From Bacteroidota bacterium (lineage in GTDB: Bacteria > Bacteroidota > Bacteroidia > B-17B0 > Aurantibacillaceae), in NCBI GenBank assembly GCA_017303905.1, contig JAFLBH010000001.1:310001-374000 (forward strand): 64,000 bases of DNA, read 5' to 3'. The position numbers were made by a program, and so were the translations under genes. The notes under the pieces are model-generated. The model saw only the letters and a list, made by a program, of their open reading frames with translations. It did no database searches and had not been told where the DNA came from. Of the stretch, positions 26,987 to 37,079 are shown in pieces. Each line of letters begins with the position of its first letter. Position 1 is the first letter of the stretch.

Positions 26987-27751
26987 ATGAGCCACGGAAA
27001 TATGAACCTTACCTTAAAGGTTTGGAAACAAAAAAATAAAGACACCAAAGGTAAATTTGAAACTTACAATGCGAAGGGAATTTCTCCTGATATGTCTTTT
27101 CTTGAAATGTTCGACGTAGTTAACGAACAGTTAATTAACGAAGGAAAAGAACCTATTGCTTTCGATCACGATTGCCGTGAAGGTATTTGCGGAATGTGCA
27201 GCATGTACATTAATGGCCGTCCGCACGGACCAAAAGAAGGTGTCACAACTTGCCAGTTACACATGCGCAGCTTTAAAGATGGTGATACCATTGTTGTAGA
27301 ACCTTGGAGAAGTGCAGCATTCCCAGTAATTAAAGATTTAGCAGTTGACCGTTCTTCATTCGATAGAATTATGGCTGCCGGAGGGTTCGTGTCCGTTAAT
27401 ACCGGAAACGCGAAAGACGCTAACAATATTTTAATTCCTAAACCGGATGCGGATGAAGCGTTTAATGCAGCGGCTTGTATCGGCTGTGGTGCATGCGTTG
27501 CTGCTTGTAAAAACAGTTCGGCCATGTTGTTTGTATCAGCGAAAGTTTCTCAATTAGCTTTATTACCTCAAGGAAAAGTTGAAGCACAACAACGTGTATT
27601 AAACATGGTAAAGCAAATGGACGAAGAAGGATTTGGTAACTGTACGAACACAGGTGCTTGCGAAGCTGAATGTCCGAAATCAATCTCATTAGAAAACATT
27701 GCCCGTATGAACCGTGAATATTTGTGGGCAAGTGCAACAAGCAAAGATTAA
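26987..27751 (+). CDS. sdhB: Succinate dehydrogenase iron-sulfur subunit
   Basis: The product has 254 residues. The N-terminal 2Fe-2S ferredoxin domain has [19 protein letters not shown]. The C-terminal domain has [18 protein letters not shown] and [16 protein letters not shown] for the 4Fe-4S and 3Fe-4S clusters. It carries electrons from SdhA to SdhC. It is the third gene of sdhCAB, 40 bp after sdhA, and is closed by a strong terminator 24 bp after its stop. Confidence 0.97.
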   Translation: MSHGNMNLTLKVWKQKNKDTKGKFETYNAKGISPDMSFLEMFDVVNEQLINEGKEPIAFDHDCREGICGMCSMYINGRPHGPKEGVTTCQLHMRSFKDGDTIVVEPWRSAAFPVIKDLAVDRSSFDRIMAAGGFVSVNTGNAKDANNILIPKPDADEAFNAAACIGCGACVAACKNSSAMLFVSAKVSQLALLPQGKVEAQQRVLNMVKQMDEEGFGNCTNTGACEAECPKSISLENIARMNREYLWASATSKD

Positions 27752-27769
27752 TCAAAACATACATTCATA

Positions 27770-27800
27770 AAAAAAGCCGCTCTTATCAAGCGGCTTTTTT
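27770..27800. terminator. Bidirectional terminator after sdhB
   Basis: Stem AGCCGCT (27775-27781), loop CTTATCA, stem AGCGGCT (27789-27795), with T6 to the right and A6 to the left. It serves sdhCAB and the convergent GLPGLI gene, whose stop is at 27813. Confidence 0.9.
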
Positions 27801-27812
27801 ATTACATACTAA

Positions 27813-28526
27813 CTACCAAATATTAAACTGCGAGTTCCACATTTCCTTAAACCATTTCTCCTTTCCATACTCCTTCTCCATCTCCTTCTTTAATTCGTTT
27901 ACGTTTCGCACCTTCTTCTTCTTAGGAGGTAAAAGATTGCTTGCATCGGGTTTTATTAATTCAACTTTTTTTGCAAAATAAACTATACCTCCGTCTTCTG
28001 TTGCTAATCCTAATATAACACCTGGCAATCCATTAAAACTTTCAGGGCCTGTGGAGGTCATTAAGTCATAGCTAAACCAGGCGTAAATTCTTGTTGTGTC
28101 ATTTGCTTGCCACACTGCTTTACGACAATTATATCCGGCAATCTTACGCGTATTTTCAGTCATCTTCCATTTGCGTATAAACAAACTGTCCGTTAAATGA
28201 ATTTCCTCGCCCCACATATCTTTTATAGTGTAACGATTTGAATTATTAAAATTTTGATACACTCTGTTTTTTGAAGTAGCCCAGGCAAAATTCTCTTTTA
28301 GCTCACTTTCTTGCGGACGAAATGCGGAACATGTATCGTTGAAATATAGTTCGAAATAATCCAGTTTTATTTTGTCCTCCTCTTTAATCCAGTTTTTTAC
28401 ATTGTCATCCTTAAATCGCTTATACAAATTAGTCTTACGCTCATAGGTAATTTTTCCATACGTGATTTGAGCATTCGTTAATGCTGATAAAAAAACAAAA
28501 ACCAATAAATAGATTAACCTAGTCAT
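27813..28526 (-). CDS. GLPGLI family exported protein
   Basis: The product has 237 residues with a signal peptide (MTRLIYLLVFVFLSALTNAQ) followed by ITYGKITYERKTN. The family signature is visible as FNGLPGVILGLATEDGGI, together with the preceding IAGYNCRKAVWQ and YAWFSYDLMTSTGPE blocks. The family is restricted to Bacteroidota and its function is unknown. Its first codons overlap the end of the outer-membrane barrel gene by 8 bp, so the two are translated as a pair. That supports an envelope role connected to the barrel protein. Confidence 0.9.
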   Translation of the reverse strand: MTRLIYLLVFVFLSALTNAQITYGKITYERKTNLYKRFKDDNVKNWIKEEDKIKLDYFELYFNDTCSAFRPQESELKENFAWATSKNRVYQNFNNSNRYTIKDMWGEEIHLTDSLFIRKWKMTENTRKIAGYNCRKAVWQANDTTRIYAWFSYDLMTSTGPESFNGLPGVILGLATEDGGIVYFAKKVELIKPDASNLLPPKKKKVRNVNELKKEMEKEYGKEKWFKEMWNSQFNIW

Positions 28527-31263
28527 ACTCTTCCTCCTCTTCTCCGGCCTTTGGTTTTTGGCTGGTAAACTTGTATGTTAAACGTAATAAAAAGTATTGA
28601 CGGATGATTTGCGTTTTAGTATCCACAATTCTGTTATTGGTAACAAAACGCTGATTGTTTATGTTTTGATTTAAAATGTCATTCGCGTCAATACCAACAA
28701 TTAAATTTTTAGCCTTTAAGAAAGAATATTTTGCGGCAGCATTGACAATAGTATAATTAATATTGTAACCATTGGCTCTGTTTCCATTGTCAACATATCT
28801 GCCTTCGGCCTCAATTACTAATCGCTCAAATAATTTTAATCGGAAAGAAGCCTCCAGAGAGTAACTGTAATACGGCTGATTGGTTTGAAGACTGATTGTT
28901 TGTTTTGGAATATTATAATCGTAGTCTCCACCAATACGCGCTTCAGCAATATCACCAAATTCCTTCTCTAGATATAATCCGGGAGAAAAGCTGGTATTTT
29001 GTGTTATATTCTTCTCATTATTTACAAACCCAACATTATTATTATGACTCGCGCTAAAGTTGTAATCAATCTTAAATAAGCGCTTAAAAACAGGAACTCC
29101 TCCTCCCAAATAAATATTAGCGAAATAATTTCCGTCTACATTAACCGGCGTTGACACCGCACGACCAATTGAATCAAAATAAGTTTTGTTACTGATTTGA
29201 TCCAGAGTATTGGTAAAATTTCCGCCACCATAAAAATTAATATCACTGATCCCTTTATAGAAATAATAATTAAGATTGATGTTGTTGCTGTATTGCTGTT
29301 TCAAATCCGGATTACCAATGTAAATGTTATTCGGATCGCTATTATCCGTTACCGGTTGCATTTGACGAAGCTCCGGTAATTGCGCATTCATATTATAGAA
29401 TATGTTGAGGTTAGAACCTTGATTGATGCGAAACATAGCGTTAGCTGTAGGTAAAATATTATTGAAAGACCTGCTTAAAAGTTGCCCGCTTGTTACATTA
29501 AAATTTTCCTGATATACATTACGATAGTTTGTTCCGATGCTAAAACGGTATTTCTTTACATCGTAAATCAATTTGGCTCCCGCTCTGGAGGTAATTCGTT
29601 TGTTTTCAAAATTGTTCGATTGTGTTGTGTTAAAAGCATCGTACGCCAGTCCGTCAAAGTCCAAAGTCGTCCGGTTATTTTTATTTTCGTTGTGAGAAAA
29701 GCCGCCGCCTACTTCAACCTTAAACTTTTTATTCAGCGGCTCAATGTAATTAATTGTAGCATTGTGCTCCAATCTGTAATTTTCCTGTGTTCGCTTTTGC
29801 AATAAAGATGAATCGGCCGCCTGTCCGAGATAATATCTGAAATCGGTATTCAAATTCGTTTTGCTAAGCGCGTTATAATAAGATGGCTGATAGGTAACCG
29901 TAAACTGTCTGTCCTTTTTCTTAAAGTTCCTAACTAAACGCAACAACACATTGGCATCAATTGTTTCGCTTGTGCCTTTTGTTGTAATTTGTGTTGAGCG
30001 CGTTAATGTATCGGAAGCAGAAATAAATTCATCTCTTTGACTATTGTTAGTGTTGGATGTATTATACACAATTTTTGGCTTGATGGTAAGTTCGGTAAGC
30101 GAATCTAATTTTTGTTCCCAGCGTAAATTAAAGGTATGGCCTTGATTCATGCTTGAATTACTCACCACTTGCTTGTTTGTGTAACTGGTGTCTTCTAAAA
30201 AATACTGCGTGTTCACTTCCTGACCTGTAGTTAAATTATTTTGTCGGAATGAGTAATCAGTATTCAGTTTAATCTTTTTACCGATTTTATCATTGAAATA
30301 AAATCCACCTTTATAGGTTTGCGGTACCCCTACTTTTCTTTCACTCCATCCACTCCATGAATTTGTTTCCGGATCGTAATTAAAATTGTTTTCGTTATTT
30401 AATCCGTATTTATCAATTTCATCCCATCCAAATCCATCTTTAGGAGTATTAGCTGCTAATCCAAACAAAGAAAACTTTCTATTCTTCTTGAACCTATTTA
30501 CTAAAACATCTCCTTCATAAAACTTTTGAAAATCACTTGCTCCCGCAACCTTACCGAAGTAACCCTTTTTCGCTTCTTCTTTTAGTTGCAAGTTCATGAC
30601 CTTAACGGTTTCATCTTTACTCTCGGCATCTTCACTTTTCTTTTCATACACCTGAATGTTTTCTACCGATGCCGCATTTAAATTTTTTGTAGCGACAGTT
30701 GGATCGGTACCAAAAAACTCATCACCATCCACTAAAACCTGACTCACTTCTTTACCCTGAACTGTAATTTTTCCTGATGCATCCACTCGTACACCGGGTA
30801 ATTTTTTCAATAAATCTTCTACCGTTGCATCTTGTTTTACTTTAAATGAATCGACCGTAAACATTAACGTATCTCCCTTATAGTACATCTTATCTTTATG
30901 TGCTACAATCTCCACTTCATTTAAAGAAATAGATTTTGGAGGCAATACAATGTTTTTGAAATTAAAGGCTGAGTCGGTTGGATTAGGAACTAAGAATAAA
31001 GTTTTATCGCTGAAGTTAGGATTAGAGATTACAACTAAATACGTATCTAATGGAACTTTAATAGGAGTAAAAAAACCATTTTTGTTTAATCGTGAATAAC
31101 CAACCAACGTGGAATCTTTAAATTTTAAAGCCATTAATACGGAGTTCGAAACTAATCCTGCCGTAGCAGAATCTTGCTTCATGTTGCCGGATAACTTTAA
31201 CTGCTGCGCCGGTATCGTGATTACGCAAAATAATAGTATGGCGAGCGTTAGTTTTTTTAGCAT
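28519..31263 (-). CDS. TonB-dependent-receptor-like outer-membrane beta-barrel protein
   Basis: The product has 914 residues. A signal peptide (MLKKLTLAILLFCVITIPAQ) is followed by a carboxypeptidase-regulatory-like domain (about 22-115), a plug-like domain (VEDLLKKLPGVRVDASGKI, QVLVDGDEFFGTDP, LNAASVENIQVYEKK) and a long beta-barrel with many aromatic-rich strands to the C-terminus (FLLRLTYKF then SSQKP-like tail, here TSQKPKAGEEEEEYD). No TonB box can be named. It overlaps the GLPGLI gene by 8 bp, and this pairing recurs in Bacteroidota. Substrate unknown. The acidic tail after the last strand is unusual, since barrels normally end on an aromatic residue. Confidence 0.88.
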   Translation of the reverse strand: MLKKLTLAILLFCVITIPAQQLKLSGNMKQDSATAGLVSNSVLMALKFKDSTLVGYSRLNKNGFFTPIKVPLDTYLVVISNPNFSDKTLFLVPNPTDSAFNFKNIVLPPKSISLNEVEIVAHKDKMYYKGDTLMFTVDSFKVKQDATVEDLLKKLPGVRVDASGKITVQGKEVSQVLVDGDEFFGTDPTVATKNLNAASVENIQVYEKKSEDAESKDETVKVMNLQLKEEAKKGYFGKVAGASDFQKFYEGDVLVNRFKKNRKFSLFGLAANTPKDGFGWDEIDKYGLNNENNFNYDPETNSWSGWSERKVGVPQTYKGGFYFNDKIGKKIKLNTDYSFRQNNLTTGQEVNTQYFLEDTSYTNKQVVSNSSMNQGHTFNLRWEQKLDSLTELTIKPKIVYNTSNTNNSQRDEFISASDTLTRSTQITTKGTSETIDANVLLRLVRNFKKKDRQFTVTYQPSYYNALSKTNLNTDFRYYLGQAADSSLLQKRTQENYRLEHNATINYIEPLNKKFKVEVGGGFSHNENKNNRTTLDFDGLAYDAFNTTQSNNFENKRITSRAGAKLIYDVKKYRFSIGTNYRNVYQENFNVTSGQLLSRSFNNILPTANAMFRINQGSNLNIFYNMNAQLPELRQMQPVTDNSDPNNIYIGNPDLKQQYSNNINLNYYFYKGISDINFYGGGNFTNTLDQISNKTYFDSIGRAVSTPVNVDGNYFANIYLGGGVPVFKRLFKIDYNFSASHNNNVGFVNNEKNITQNTSFSPGLYLEKEFGDIAEARIGGDYDYNIPKQTISLQTNQPYYSYSLEASFRLKLFERLVIEAEGRYVDNGNRANGYNINYTIVNAAAKYSFLKAKNLIVGIDANDILNQNINNQRFVTNNRIVDTKTQIIRQYFLLRLTYKFTSQKPKAGEEEEEYD

Positions 31264-31580
31264 ATAATTATCCGTAGGTATAATTCTCCTTTTTTAAAAA
31301 AGTTACAGAGGCTAATGTATAAAATGCCCTTTTGCGCTCAGTTTAATTTAGAAAATTTAACAACAATAGACATAAAATACTGATTTTTAAAGTCCTAGTA
31401 ATAAAAACTAATCCTCCATTTGCCTAGCCTTTTTCATAATAAAATGTACTTTTGCTCATACTAATACTCAATCTAAACTCTTAATCTTCCAATGAAATAA
31501 CCATGTTTCCATATACACAAGTATTAAATGAAAACAATTTGGTTATACCATATGGCTTTTAAAAAACAAATTACTTACAT
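31264..31580. other. Divergent intergenic region between the barrel gene and gcvT
   Basis: This 317-bp AT-rich region holds a -7 box TACTTTTG for gcvT at 31447-31454, leaving a 120-nt leader. The leader contains a 19-codon open frame starting at 31503 and ending TAA at 31560-31562. No glycine riboswitch fold was found. On the minus side no clear promoter for the barrel gene could be named. Confidence 0.5.
31447..31454 (+). promoter_or_regulatory. -7 box for gcvT
   Basis: TACTTTTG matches TAnnTTTG. The nearest TTTG upstream (31419-31422) is 24 bp away, longer than the usual 19-21, so the -33 element is uncertain. Confidence 0.45.
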
Positions 31581-32663
31581 ATGAAAAATACAGCTTTATA
31601 CAACAAACACGTAGCGCTTGGCGCAAAAATTATTCCGTTTGCAGGTTACAATATGCCGGTTTCTTATTCGGGCTTAAACGAAGAGCATTTAACCGTTAGA
31701 AACGGGGTTGGTGTATTTGATGTAAGTCATATGGGTGAGTTCAGATTGAAGGGAGATAAAGCTTTAGATTTAATTCAAAAAGTTACATCCAACGATGCAT
31801 CTAAATTAACCGATGGAAAAGTACAATACTCTTGTTTACCAAATGACAAAGGCGGAATTGTTGATGATCTATTAGTGTATCGCTATAAGGCGGATGAATA
31901 TTACTTGGTTGTGAATGCTTCTAATATCGAGAAAGATTGGAACTGGATTAAACAATTTAATACTTACGGTGTGGAGATGCTGGACATGTCGAACGACATG
32001 AGTTTATTGGCCGTACAAGGACCAAAAGCTTTGGCGACACTTCAAAAATTAACCGATGTTGATTTATCGAAAATGGAATATTATACATTTTGTATCGGTA
32101 AAATGGCAGGTATTAATGATGTGATTATTTCGAATACAGGTTATACCGGTGCGGGAGGATTTGAAATTTATGTGATGAATGCGGACGCAGAAAAAATGTG
32201 GGATGCTGTTTTTGAAGCCGGAAAAGAATTCGGAATTAAACCAATTGGATTAGGCGCGCGTGATACTTTACGTTTGGAAATGGGTTTCTGTTTATACGGA
32301 AATGATATTGATGATACCACTTCTCCTATCGAAGCGGGATTAGGATGGATTACTAAATTCACTAAAGACTTTACCAATCGCGCGGCTATTGAAAAACACA
32401 AAACAGAAGGCGTTACTCGCAAGTTAGTAGGATTTGAAATGATTGACAGAGGTATTCCTCGTCACGATTATCCGATTGCTGATGCGAATGGAACTATTAT
32501 CGGAAAAGTAACTTCAGGTACTCAATCACCAAGTTTAAACAAAGCGATTGGCATGGGTTATGTTCAAACTGCTTTTGCTGCGGCTGACACAGAAATTTTT
32601 ATTATCATTCGCGATAAGCCTATTAAAGCTAAAGTGGTAAAAATTCCTTTTTTGAAAAAATAA
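31581..32663 (+). CDS. gcvT: Glycine cleavage system T protein (aminomethyltransferase)
   Basis: The product has 360 residues. It transfers the methylene group from the aminomethyl-lipoyl H protein to tetrahydrofolate and releases ammonia. Conserved blocks are [71 protein letters not shown] and the C-terminal barrel domain ending [19 protein letters not shown]. The other gcv genes are not in the window, as is common where they are scattered. comB follows with no gap. Confidence 0.95.
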   Translation: MKNTALYNKHVALGAKIIPFAGYNMPVSYSGLNEEHLTVRNGVGVFDVSHMGEFRLKGDKALDLIQKVTSNDASKLTDGKVQYSCLPNDKGGIVDDLLVYRYKADEYYLVVNASNIEKDWNWIKQFNTYGVEMLDMSNDMSLLAVQGPKALATLQKLTDVDLSKMEYYTFCIGKMAGINDVIISNTGYTGAGGFEIYVMNADAEKMWDAVFEAGKEFGIKPIGLGARDTLRLEMGFCLYGNDIDDTTSPIEAGLGWITKFTKDFTNRAAIEKHKTEGVTRKLVGFEMIDRGIPRHDYPIADANGTIIGKVTSGTQSPSLNKAIGMGYVQTAFAAADTEIFIIIRDKPIKAKVVKIPFLKK

Positions 32664-33395
32664 TTGAGCGAAGAAAAAAAATATAAAATCGATGCTTGCT
32701 TTTCACCGCATCTTTATCCCATCTATGAGGATAAAGAAAGTATTGTGGTGGTGATTGATGTATTTAGAGCAACTTCGGCGATTTGCGTTGCCTTTCATTA
32801 TGGAGCAGATAAAATTATTCCCGTTGCGAAAGTAGAAGAAGCTGCCGAATACAAAAAGCAAGGTTTTTTAGCAGGGGCCGAACGCGATGCTATCAAATTA
32901 GAGGGATTTGATTTTGGAAATTCTCCTTACGATTACATGGGCGATCATGTAAAAGGAAAAACAATTGCACTCACTACCACCAACGGCACACAAGCTATCG
33001 AAGCGGCAAGACAGGCTTATAAAGTGGTAGTAGGTTCCTTCTTAAATATTGATGTGCTTTGTCAATGGCTCGTAAAGCAAAACAGAAGTGTATTATTACT
33101 TTGCTCGGGTTGGAAAAATAAATTTAATCTGGAGGATTCATTATACGCAGGTGCCGTTACACAAAAAATGCTGGAGCTTTCCGACGATTTTAAATTAGGT
33201 GACGGTTGCTTAGCTCTTAAATATTTGTTTGAACAAGCGCAACACGAACCAATAAAATATTTAGTTCACGCTTCACACAAAGAAAGACTCTCACGCTTAG
33301 GATTGAAAAAAGACATTAAGTTTTGTTTGACGCCTAACGCTGCTCCTGTTATTCCTGTTTTAGAAGGAAAGTATTTAGTAAAGCTGCAAGACTAA
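32664..33395 (+). CDS. comB: 2-phosphosulfolactate phosphatase family protein (ComB)
   Basis: The product has 243 residues. The proposed start is a TTG at 32664 that directly follows the TAA of gcvT; it gives (M)SEEKKYKIDACFSPHLYP, a normal family N-terminus. Family motifs are VVIDVFRATSAICVAF, GAERDAIKLEGFDFGNSP, LTTTNGTQAIEAA and LLCSGWKNKFNLEDSLYAGA. In methanogens ComB dephosphorylates phosphosulfolactate on the way to coenzyme M. Bacteroidota do not make coenzyme M, so here it may serve sulfonate metabolism (some members make sulfonolipids) or act on another phosphate ester; this is inference. Its last 4 bp overlap the convergent rodA. Confidence 0.85.
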   Translation: MSEEKKYKIDACFSPHLYPIYEDKESIVVVIDVFRATSAICVAFHYGADKIIPVAKVEEAAEYKKQGFLAGAERDAIKLEGFDFGNSPYDYMGDHVKGKTIALTTTNGTQAIEAARQAYKVVVGSFLNIDVLCQWLVKQNRSVLLLCSGWKNKFNLEDSLYAGAVTQKMLELSDDFKLGDGCLALKYLFEQAQHEPIKYLVHASHKERLSRLGLKKDIKFCLTPNAAPVIPVLEGKYLVKLQD

Positions 33396-34705
33396 CGCAA
33401 AATCAATAAACGATTTGCATCGAGCTTTATAAAAATAAATAACAAGATTGTAAAGCTCCACAACGAAGATCCGCCATAACTGAAAAACGGTAATGGAATT
33501 CCAATTACCGGCATTAAGCCAATCGTCATTCCGATATTTATACATAAGTGGAAAAACAATACAGAGGCAACACCGTAACCATAAATTCTACTGAAAGGCG
33601 ATCGCTGTCGCTCACTTAAAAACACTACACGCAGAATTAAAAACAACTCCAGGATTACCACAATTGAACTTCCAACAAATCCCCACTCCTCTCCTACTGT
33701 ACAGAAAATAAAATCCGTGTCTTGCTCCGGTACAAAATCGTATTTGGTTTGCGTACCTTCCAAATAACCTTTACCCCAAAATCCTCCGGAGCCAATGGCA
33801 ATCTTCGCTTGATTAACGTTGTATCCTTCCTTCTTTAAATCCACTTCATTTCTTCCCAATAACACATCTATCCTTACTCGTTGATGTGGTTCCAAATGCT
33901 CATAGACATAATTTGTTCCTAATACCACACCTGCTGCACCTAAATAAATCAATACTGCAAACAGAATATTTTTGTTGGTTCGGCGAATAAATATAAAGCC
34001 ACAAGCCGTGATAACACCCATCCAGATTAAGAGTGTATTTGTTTCAGCTACCACTAGCGACAACACGAATAATATTACTGTTATAAGTCCGAATATTAAA
34101 ATATTAATCGAAAGTCCCTCTCTGTATAATACAATAATGAATGCGACAAAAACGATGGCTAATCCGGTTTCATCTTGTAATACCTTAATGATTAACATCG
34201 GAACAATCAAGAAAGTAACAGCGATAAAAGTATTCTTGTAATTTTTAAATAAGTCTTTAAATCTTAGTCGGTATCGACTCAATACGATTAAGTTTTCGTT
34301 ACTTAAAAATTTAGCGAGCGCTAAGCTTGTGGCGAATTTCATAAACTCAGCGGGCTGTATACCAAAATCTCCAAACCTGAACCACGATCGGCTCCCCTTT
34401 ACTTCACGACCTAAAAAAGGAACAAGCAAACACAAAAGAAGGATTACAGCATAAAACCAATAAGCGAAAACAGTATAAAATCCGGCATCAATCACTAAAA
34501 TGGAAAATGCCAAAATAGCAGCACCGGCAATCCATATCAGCTGCTTGCCGTATTTCTGACTAATGTCTAAAATGTTTTTATGCTCTTCATTATATACAGC
34601 CGCATAAATATTTAACCATCCCATTAAAACCAAAAGCGCATAAGTGATGATCGTTATCCTGTCAACACCGTAGAACAAACTATTTTCGTTTCGCCTTAAT
34701 GCCAT
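33392..34705 (-). CDS. rodA: Rod-shape SEDS glycosyltransferase RodA
   Basis: The product has 437 residues and about ten membrane helices. It is the SEDS-family peptidoglycan polymerase of the elongasome. Visible motifs are KGSRSWFRFGDFGIQPAEFMK, VLQDETGLAIVF, a large extracytoplasmic loop with QAKIAIGSGGFWGKGYLEGT and QTKYDFVPEQDTDFIFCTVG, and GIPLPFFSYGGSSLW. It ends the leftward mreBCD-mrdA-rodA operon, overlaps mrdA by one base, and partners with the PBP2 encoded there. Confidence 0.95.
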   Translation of the reverse strand: MALRRNENSLFYGVDRITIITYALLVLMGWLNIYAAVYNEEHKNILDISQKYGKQLIWIAGAAILAFSILVIDAGFYTVFAYWFYAVILLLCLLVPFLGREVKGSRSWFRFGDFGIQPAEFMKFATSLALAKFLSNENLIVLSRYRLRFKDLFKNYKNTFIAVTFLIVPMLIIKVLQDETGLAIVFVAFIIVLYREGLSINILIFGLITVILFVLSLVVAETNTLLIWMGVITACGFIFIRRTNKNILFAVLIYLGAAGVVLGTNYVYEHLEPHQRVRIDVLLGRNEVDLKKEGYNVNQAKIAIGSGGFWGKGYLEGTQTKYDFVPEQDTDFIFCTVGEEWGFVGSSIVVILELFLILRVVFLSERQRSPFSRIYGYGVASVLFFHLCINIGMTIGLMPVIGIPLPFFSYGGSSLWSFTILLFIFIKLDANRLLILR

Positions 34706-36561
34706 TAGTGGAATTCTGTTGTGATTAAGTTTTTACCCTGAATTAAATCTACCGCTTCCATTTTCTTTTCCAATTCAGGTCGAGTTACTTTTCCGGTGAC
34801 ATATTTTTCAATCATTAAACTCACAATAGGTGCCGACCAGGTTCCTCCGAATCCGGCATTCTCAATTAAACAAGCGATAACAATTTGTGGGTTTTCACGA
34901 GGTGCGAAAGCCATGAATACGGCGTGTGATTTTCCATGAGGATTTTCTGCAGTTCCTGTTTTACCACAAGCTACCACTCCCGGGATACGCGAGTAATAGG
35001 CCGTACCGGCATCGAAGCAGCGTTGCATACCGTCAATCACGTTCGTATATGCTTCTTGATTTTGAACTCCCACATAAACTTTCTCTTTAAACTTTTTATC
35101 TATTTCTTTTTCATTACCAATACCCTTTACAGTATGCGGAATGTAATAATAACCTCTATTGGCTATTGTGGCAACTACATTAGCCATTTGAAGCGGCATT
35201 AATAAAAGCTCCGCCTGTCCGATACCTAAAGAAACAATCGTGTTACTCCGCCAACCGTTCTTTCCAAATACTTTATCGTAATATTTAACGGAAGGAACTT
35301 TACCCGGCCTGTCATAAGGTAAATCCGTTCCTAATTTTGTTCCTGGACCAAAAGACATAACCATATCGCGCCAGTGATTATAGCCATCTATGAATTTTGG
35401 GTATTTCTTTTGATCGACAATTTCTCTGAACACATAACTGTAATATGAATTGCAAGATTGCGCTACTGAATTCACTAAGTCTACCGGTCCGTGCGGGTGA
35501 CATTTTGGTTTACCGCCCATTGGAGGATAACCTCTGGCACAAGGATACATGGTAGAACGATTTATCAGTCCGTCGTTTTGCGCAATGAGTGCGTCAATTA
35601 ATTTAAATGTTGAGCCGGGAGGATACTCAGCCTGAATAGCCCGATTAAATAATGGTAACGTTGAATCGTAAACTAGTTTCGCAAAGTTTTTGTTTCTCTC
35701 TTTTCCTCCTACCAGCAAATTAGGATCGTAACCCGGGGCAGAAATCAAACATAAAATTTCTCCAGTTGAAGGCTCAATAGCAACCAAAGCTCCCTTCTTC
35801 CCTTTCATTAAACGCTCGCCGTATTCTTGCAAAGAGGCGTCGATGGTGCAATATAACGGTTTGCCTGCCACGGCAGCGGTATCGTATTTACCATCCATGT
35901 ACCGCCCAACTTCTTTGTTGTGTACATCCTTCAATATACGCCGTGTTCCTTTTTGTCCTCTTAGCGCTTCTTCGTAGCTTCTTTCCATACCACTGATTCC
36001 GATATAATCACCCTCGTTATAATACGGATCCTTTTCAGCTTTCTCCTTAGAAACCTCACCTATATAACCTAACAAGTGAGCGGCAATTGGCCGTGGATAT
36101 TTACGAACAGTACGTGACTGAACATAAAAACCATTAAAACGATACAGCTTCTCTTGTAACTTAGCATTGGTGGCACTCGACATTTGCTTTTCGAAAACAC
36201 TTTGTTTACGCGGTGAGTTCGGTGCTTGACATGCTTTTTTGATCCGCTTCAAAAATTCAGTTTTAGAGATTTCTAAAATTTCACATAACGCCATGGTGTC
36301 GCAACCCTTTACCATTTTTGGCGTTACCATTAAATCATAAGAAGCTTCGTTAATTACCAATAACTTACCGTTACGGTCGTATATAAATCCGCGCGGAGGA
36401 TATTCTGTTTGCGTTTGAATAGCATTGTTTCGCGCTGAGGCTTCGTAGCTCTTATCAATCACCTGTAAATAAAACAAACGAATAATGTATACAATGGCAA
36501 CCAGTACGAAGAATCCGCCGATGATGAATTTCCTATCTGCCAATTGCGCGTTGTTGTTCAT
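34705..36561 (-). CDS. mrdA: Penicillin-binding protein 2 (elongasome transpeptidase)
   Basis: The product has 618 residues. A single N-terminal membrane segment (FIIGGFFVLVAIVYIIRLFYL) is followed by a dimerisation domain (RGFIYDRNGKLLVINEASYDL) and a class B transpeptidase domain. The active-site motifs are PPGSTFKLIDA (SxxK), SCNSYY (SxN) and CGKTGTAENPHG (KTG). It crosslinks peptidoglycan during side-wall growth with RodA. It overlaps both rodA and mreD by one base, so the operon is tightly coupled. Confidence 0.95.
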   Translation of the reverse strand: MNNNAQLADRKFIIGGFFVLVAIVYIIRLFYLQVIDKSYEASARNNAIQTQTEYPPRGFIYDRNGKLLVINEASYDLMVTPKMVKGCDTMALCEILEISKTEFLKRIKKACQAPNSPRKQSVFEKQMSSATNAKLQEKLYRFNGFYVQSRTVRKYPRPIAAHLLGYIGEVSKEKAEKDPYYNEGDYIGISGMERSYEEALRGQKGTRRILKDVHNKEVGRYMDGKYDTAAVAGKPLYCTIDASLQEYGERLMKGKKGALVAIEPSTGEILCLISAPGYDPNLLVGGKERNKNFAKLVYDSTLPLFNRAIQAEYPPGSTFKLIDALIAQNDGLINRSTMYPCARGYPPMGGKPKCHPHGPVDLVNSVAQSCNSYYSYVFREIVDQKKYPKFIDGYNHWRDMVMSFGPGTKLGTDLPYDRPGKVPSVKYYDKVFGKNGWRSNTIVSLGIGQAELLLMPLQMANVVATIANRGYYYIPHTVKGIGNEKEIDKKFKEKVYVGVQNQEAYTNVIDGMQRCFDAGTAYYSRIPGVVACGKTGTAENPHGKSHAVFMAFAPRENPQIVIACLIENAGFGGTWSAPIVSLMIEKYVTGKVTRPELEKKMEAVDLIQGKNLITTEFH

Positions 36562-37079
36562 TAGCGACGACGTGTTGATTTATAAAACAAATACTGAATC
36601 ACGTAAACAAATACAAATGTTCCAATGGTGCTTAAAATAATTCTGAACAAGGTGTTGAAGAATTCATTCCACCTGAACACTTCCAAAAAGAAAAAGGCAA
36701 AGTGATGAATAAAAATTAAAGTTCCGGCATAGGTAATAAACCAAGCCGGACCCATATCATCAATATTTGGTTCCAAGCCTGCCTCATAGCCATCGCGTGG
36801 TGCAATAAACTCAAGCAAGTAATGACGAGAGAATCCCATTAAGGTACAAGCGGCCGCATGCATACCGGCCGTGTCATAAAAAGCATCGAGAGTGAGTCCA
36901 ACAATAAAAGAAGCAAAAAGTAAAACTAATTTAGGCGTATCGAAAGGCATCAGCAAAATAATCAATACATAAGGAAGTAAAATAATGTAGCTTCCCAAAT
37001 GTATATTTTGTACAATGAGCACTTGCATTAATACAAGAACGATATAACGTAAAATATTTACACCAATGGTACCGCTCAT
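36561..37079 (-). CDS. mreD: Rod shape-determining membrane protein MreD
   Basis: The product has 172 residues and is strongly hydrophobic, with five or six likely helices. It shows the MreD-like block GLTLDAFYDTAGMHAAACTL and a C-terminal segment (TFVFVYVIQYLFYKSTRRR). The protein is poorly conserved, so assignment relies mainly on size, hydrophobicity and its place between mreC and mrdA. It overlaps mreC by 4 bp and mrdA by one base. Confidence 0.9.
   Translation of the reverse strand: MSGTIGVNILRYIVLVLMQVLIVQNIHLGSYIILLPYVLIILLMPFDTPKLVLLFASFIVGLTLDAFYDTAGMHAAACTLMGFSRHYLLEFIAPRDGYEAGLEPNIDDMGPAWFITYAGTLIFIHHFAFFFLEVFRWNEFFNTLFRIILSTIGTFVFVYVIQYLFYKSTRRR

Noticed and set aside
31455..31580. 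Glycine riboswitch upstream of gcvT
   Set aside because: No tandem aptamer-like GGAGAG pairs or terminator are present in this AT-rich leader.
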